From Porphyromonadaceae bacterium UBA7180 (GTDB lineage Bacteria > Bacteroidota > Bacteroidia > Bacteroidales > Muribaculaceae): a DNA stretch of 18,796 nt. The notes beneath the pieces were generated by a model. It was not told where the DNA came from and ran no database searches. It worked only from the letters and a program-made list of their open reading frames with translations. The stretch lies in contig DKVK01000101.1 in assembly GCA_002491165.1 (NCBI GenBank), positions 23,664 to 42,459 of the forward strand, given 5' to 3'. This document shows positions 15,543-18,796 of this stretch, one piece after another. Made by a program: the position numbers and the translations under genes. Positions within the stretch are counted from its first letter, which is position 1. The number at the start of each line of letters is the position of its first letter.

Positions 15543-15604
15543 AGGCGCAGGCCTCCCGGCCTACAATACATTTAGGCGCCCTGCCTCAAAAAACAGGGTG
15601 CCTA
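15543..15604. repeat. Pair of palindromic repeats beginning TAGGCG
   Basis: Two adjacent palindromes follow the 820-residue gene. The first starts with taggcg at 15543 and contains aggcc-tccc-ggcct. The second pairs taggcgccctg (15573-15583) with cagggtgccta (15594-15604), 11 pairs with one G-U wobble and a 10-base loop. Both begin with taggcg, as does the palindrome at 5589-5617. They may act as a terminator for the upstream gene, but no T-run follows. Confidence 0.55.
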
Positions 15605-15620
15605 CGCTATATGTAGAACT

Positions 15621-15815
15621 CTAAAGACCTAATACACTGAAGTCGCACCAGTCTACATTCTTTTTAAAGTTCTGCCTGACGCCGCTCTCGCAGGATTTCC
15701 CATGGCGGCCCATCGACAGGAAATTCAGTCTTCCGTATACAGTCAAGATCAAAAACATAGTTTCGATGAAGAAACTTTGGAAACTTTTTCGTACCTTTGC
15801 GTCGTGATTGAGCAC
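15621..15815 (-). pseudogene. N-terminal fragment of an IS4-type transposase
   Basis: A 64-codon frame starting at a GTG reads KSFQSFFIETMFLILTVYG, then RLNFLSMGRHGKSCE, then VRQNFKKNVDWCDFSV, and stops. This pattern (hydrophobic start, 'G+.NF..+.R+....E...+..F....DW..F') is the N-terminal region of Bacteroidales IS4-like DDE transposases of about 400 residues. The catalytic DDE part is absent, so this is a remnant. No terminal repeats or target duplication could be defined. Recognition is from remembered family patterns; the exact IS family is uncertain. Confidence 0.6.
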
Positions 15816-16006
15816 GAAAGCAACAATCTAATGCACTTGGTCAAGCGGTTGGATTTTATTCATAACTTTTTGATTTTAAGACTATAAAGTCACGAAGAAT
15901 ACGACACTTGACCAAATTTCCAAGCACTCATTTTGCTGAAAACCAAAGAATTAACCATGTTTTACAACACACCTTTTGGACTTTAAATTTTTAACGAAGT
16001 AGTTGA
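15816..16006. other. AT-rich intergenic stretch with a short inverted repeat
   Basis: This holds no gene. A 9-base inverted repeat, TTGGTCAAG at 15837-15845 and CTTGACCAA at 15907-15915, brackets about 60 bases of AT-rich DNA just outside the transposase fragment. It could be a regulator-binding pair or a remnant of an IS end. No consensus promoter for the downstream gene was found here. Confidence 0.4.
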
Positions 16007-17455
16007 ATGGAATATACTCCTAAAAATATTACATCTCTTGGAGAAGACGAGGTTTTCGTGTTCGGAAGCAATCTGGCCGGGAAACATGCCGGAGGAGCAG
16101 CACGTGTAGCCCGTGAATGCTTTGGCGCAGTAATGGGTCAAGGAGAAGGTATGCAAGGACAGTCTTACGCAATCCCGACTATGCAGGGAAGCATTGAGAC
16201 AATCAAGCCCTATGTAGATAGGTTCATTGTCTTTGCAAGGAATCACCCCAAGCTGAAATTTTACGTTACACCCATCGGTTGTGGTATCGCCGGATTTAGG
16301 CCCGAACAGATAGCACCTCTTTTTGACGCGGCGTTCGACTTAAAGAACGTCATATTGCCCGAGAAGTTTGCCTACGTCATAAACCATGCGCGGCAACTGG
16401 CAAGTGAGACTGCCGGGATGATTTTCCATACCATTCCGCTGAAGTTTTTTGATGAGGATTTGAAGAAGGCCGAGGGAATGTCAGTAGATGAGAAAAACAA
16501 GTTCTTTTATAAACTCAAGAAAGAAGGCCGTTATGTTATAGCACATCAGTCTCCGGAAGCAGCCGGCAACATTCTCAACACCGATTATAAAGGACATCAT
16601 AAAATCGCCATCTCAAGGAACGGTTTTGCCATTGCCGCAGATAAGTGGTTATATTCCAAAGAGTGGAGCTGGGGGCTGGAGTTCAATCATGAAATTCTGT
16701 CAGTGATCGACACCGACAAGTTGAAAGATGACCATCTCACCACAGCATACGGCAATTTTGCTGTTTTGCTGTCTGACGGACAGATTTACTATGTCTGGAG
16801 CGAGATCAAACTGGAGCCTTTGTTTCCTGAAAAAGATTTTATAGCAGTGGAGTCAGGATGCAATGGTCTTGTTTTCGGTCTTCGCAAAGACGGGACTCTT
16901 TCCGTGGCTTTTGAAGAAAATAATCCAGTGGTAGCAGCAGAAGTACGCACATGGAAGCATATCATACGTATTTCAGCCTCGTCACAACATCTTGTCGGGC
17001 TGACTGCAGCAGGAACCGTAATAATCGGAGGTAACAAACAATATTGCGAGGAAGCGACTATTTGGAAGAACATCAATAAAGTCTATGCCTTTGATGTTAT
17101 GCCTTTCGTTCAGTCTCATAATGACCAGATATTCGCCATCGATGAAGAGGGTTGGCTTTATGTCACAGGTTGCCCCTGGAACAATGCCAGACAATATTGG
17201 CGCAAATTGCGGGCACAATATGACGTCAGCGATATTGTCAGCAATCATGATGCAACATTGGTCCGTTATACCGACGGAAGTTATAGGCTCTTGACGCCTC
17301 ACGCCATGCACAACTTTGAGAAGGATTTGGATTTCATTCAAAGATATGAGGGATTCCATTTCCTTGCGGCTCGCGGAGATACAGTCGTGATAGTAGACAA
17401 AGAGGGTGAATTTCACATAGATGTGGATAAGCAGGAATGCAAGTGGTGGGAATGA
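16007..17455 (+). CDS. A1S_2505-type (phage, macro-like) domain fused to an RCC1-like propeller
   Basis: A 482-residue protein. Residues 12-125 match the A1S_2505 'phage non-structural protein' family: VFVFGSNLAGKHAGGAARVA (16-35), GAVMGQGEGMQGQSYAIPT (40-58), YVDRFIVFARNHP, and TPIGCGIAGF (88-97), with a closing 'PLFDAA...VILPE'. The glycine-rich loops recall macro domains that bind ADP-ribose, but this is structural inference. A helical linker (125-195) follows. From about 200 to 470 there are repeats of the RCC1/beta-propeller kind, such as TWKHIIRISASSQHLVGLTA with AGTVIIGGN (315-343), and others near 250, 285, 375 and 450. No signal peptide was seen, so it is probably cytoplasmic. Base composition is clearly more AT-rich than in the core genes, and a transposase fragment lies upstream, consistent with transfer. 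Function unknown. Confidence 0.78.
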   Translation: MEYTPKNITSLGEDEVFVFGSNLAGKHAGGAARVARECFGAVMGQGEGMQGQSYAIPTMQGSIETIKPYVDRFIVFARNHPKLKFYVTPIGCGIAGFRPEQIAPLFDAAFDLKNVILPEKFAYVINHARQLASETAGMIFHTIPLKFFDEDLKKAEGMSVDEKNKFFYKLKKEGRYVIAHQSPEAAGNILNTDYKGHHKIAISRNGFAIAADKWLYSKEWSWGLEFNHEILSVIDTDKLKDDHLTTAYGNFAVLLSDGQIYYVWSEIKLEPLFPEKDFIAVESGCNGLVFGLRKDGTLSVAFEENNPVVAAEVRTWKHIIRISASSQHLVGLTAAGTVIIGGNKQYCEEATIWKNINKVYAFDVMPFVQSHNDQIFAIDEEGWLYVTGCPWNNARQYWRKLRAQYDVSDIVSNHDATLVRYTDGSYRLLTPHAMHNFEKDLDFIQRYEGFHFLAARGDTVVIVDKEGEFHIDVDKQECKWWE

Positions 17456-17534
17456 AATTCGTTGCATCCAAATAAGATAACGGCATAGAGGATGCTCTCA
17501 CTCAGGACTGCGCGGTTCGTCTCTGCGCCGGCTA

Positions 17535-18767
17535 TTACTTCACTATGACTGTGCGTCCATGGTGGATATATAGGCCTTTGGGGAGGTTGTCCAGTTCTTT
17601 TTTGCCGGCGTTGCGTTTCACCAACGTTCCTTCTATCGTATAGATATTGCCGTCACGGCTGTCTTTTTCCACCTCTTGTATGCCTGACTGCGCAAGGAGG
17701 TCCGCCTTGTTCACAAAGTATAAGTTCTCGACGCCGAAAACTATCAGGTAATCCTCTGTCTGCTTCATGTCGTTATACCAAGGCTGTTCCAAATTAGTAT
17801 GATGGTACTGCTCGCGCCATATTTCGCCGCCGTCATCGGAAACCATAAATAACCAGCCACCCCTCCCATCGCCACGACTGTTCACGCCGAGCGAATAGAT
17901 GACATCCGGATTATTGCTGTCATACAAGGTGGAATAATGATAACCCCACGAGTCACCTTTGGCCGACCATGTCGCACCTTTATCGGTGGTCTTGGCTATC
18001 ACGCCTTCGCCGCCGAAAATCCATGTGTTTATATCCGTTGGATGAAATGCTATGTCATGAATGCAATTTTCGGAATAATCGGGGATATCAGGTATTTTTA
18101 TGTCAGGGTCAGGATAGCCGTATGAGCCAATCCAATCCTTCCCTCCATTATAAGAAATCTGGATTTGAGGCGACATTCTAAATGACTCTCCATGTTGCAA
18201 CAATATGTCGCTGTCCAAGGGATGAATTTCAAACCCGCAATATGTCTCATTTTCAAAGATGACATTAGAAACGAGCGACCATGATTTACCGAAATCAGTG
18301 GATTTAAGTATTCCGGCATAACCACTGATCATATAGATGACATCCGGATTCTCAGGGTCTTGGCAAAGACGCGCGACATTACGATATTTTGGCTCATGGA
18401 AAAAGGAGTATGGAGTATAGTCCTCAAACGTTTTTCCGTTGTCGGTAGAGCGTAAGAGCAGACGCTCGCCGCGGTTACGGGTAATGGCGAGCCATTCATC
18501 ACCTTTGCGGGCACATTCAATAAGATTCTCACCCTCGAACCCTTGGTGGGTCCATCCCCTCCCAACATCAGTCAGATTGATGGAATAAATTCCGTTTGAG
18601 GTCGGGAAGTAAGCGGTCTCACCCTCCACCGACATTTTGGATTGGGTGATGCTTTCTTCATTAATGCCGACAGGGGCAGGCAACGGAACAGATTTGATTT
18701 CGACTTGCCGAGCGAAGCCGGAGGCACATACGAGTGCCAGAATCATAATAAAAAACAGTTGTTTCAT
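17535..18767 (-). CDS. Secreted Asp-box (BNR) beta-propeller protein
   Basis: A 410-residue exported protein with signal peptide MKQLFFIMILALVCASGFA. Five Asp-box (BNR) motifs of the form S/T-x-D/N-x-G-x-x-W/F are visible: STDNGKTF (107-114), STDFGKSW (156-163), SYNGGKDW (205-212), TTDKGATW (260-267) and SDDGGEIW (310-317). Together they predict a beta-propeller of the sialidase/VPS10/photosystem-assembly-factor type. No sialidase arginine triad or FRIP motif was seen, so enzyme activity is not supported. The C-terminus (about 375-410: IYTIEGTLVKR, LPKGLYIHHGRTVIV) is the degenerate type IX-like tail also seen in the secreted protein at 4127. It converges on the macro-like/RCC1 gene with a 79-base gap in which no terminator was found. 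The AT-rich composition resembles that neighbour. Confidence 0.85.
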   Translation of the reverse strand: MKQLFFIMILALVCASGFARQVEIKSVPLPAPVGINEESITQSKMSVEGETAYFPTSNGIYSINLTDVGRGWTHQGFEGENLIECARKGDEWLAITRNRGERLLLRSTDNGKTFEDYTPYSFFHEPKYRNVARLCQDPENPDVIYMISGYAGILKSTDFGKSWSLVSNVIFENETYCGFEIHPLDSDILLQHGESFRMSPQIQISYNGGKDWIGSYGYPDPDIKIPDIPDYSENCIHDIAFHPTDINTWIFGGEGVIAKTTDKGATWSAKGDSWGYHYSTLYDSNNPDVIYSLGVNSRGDGRGGWLFMVSDDGGEIWREQYHHTNLEQPWYNDMKQTEDYLIVFGVENLYFVNKADLLAQSGIQEVEKDSRDGNIYTIEGTLVKRNAGKKELDNLPKGLYIHHGRTVIVK

Positions 18768-18796
18768 ATCTCCAGATACTGTTTCTTTGAGTGTGT

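Noticed and set aside
15792..15800. TACCTTTGC resembling a Bacteroidetes -7 element upstream of the macro-like/RCC1 gene
   Set aside because: The only TTTG nearby (15776-15779) is 12 bases away instead of about 19, and the site lies within the transposase remnant more than 200 bases before the gene.
17535..18767. Sialidase assignment for the Asp-box protein
   Set aside because: Asp boxes are present, but the FRIP motif and the arginine triad of sialidases are not seen; only the propeller fold is supported.

Overview
The window looks like a chromosomal segment of a GC-rich gut-type Bacteroidales bacterium. Evidence: a Bacteroidetes-type promoter (TTTG, 19 bases, TATATTTG), near-absent Shine-Dalgarno sequences, the divergent pdxJ-exbBD-tonB / nadK neighbourhood, and secreted proteins ending in a 'LYDLTGR...IYI..G' tail. 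A Muribaculaceae-like lineage is my best guess, but only at family-guess level.

Layout. (1) 1-3241, plus strand: the 3' part of polA, then a lipid A-type (LpxL/HtrB) acyltransferase. (2) 3242-5142: a lower-GC, gene-poor stretch with a nested inverted-repeat/hairpin array, a good promoter, a 58-codon signal-peptide ORF that looks like a frameshifted remnant, a secreted protein of unknown function and a convincing terminator. (3) 5143-11404, minus strand, read right to left: pdxJ, exbB, exbD, tonB, an MsbA-type ABC exporter, purN fused in frame to a CD225/dispanin membrane domain, and a DUF2752 membrane protein. (4) 11616-15533, plus strand: a shortened CBS/ACT-type protein, NAD kinase and an 820-residue protein ending in an AlbA_2/Schlafen-type domain that keeps a candidate nuclease triad. 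(5) 15534-18796: an accessory-looking, lower-GC stretch with palindromic repeats, an IS4-type transposase fragment, a two-part protein (A1S_2505-type phage/macro-like domain plus an RCC1-like propeller) and, convergent to it, a secreted Asp-box (BNR) propeller protein.

The core genes serve DNA repair/replication, outer-membrane lipid and TonB energisation, purine, pyridoxal phosphate and NADP synthesis. The points most worth a second look are the PurN-CD225 fusion, the macro-like/RCC1 fusion, the large Schlafen-domain protein, the loss of proofreading residues in PolA, and the hairpin array at 3286-3640. No complete mobile element, CRISPR array, tRNA or rRNA was seen.
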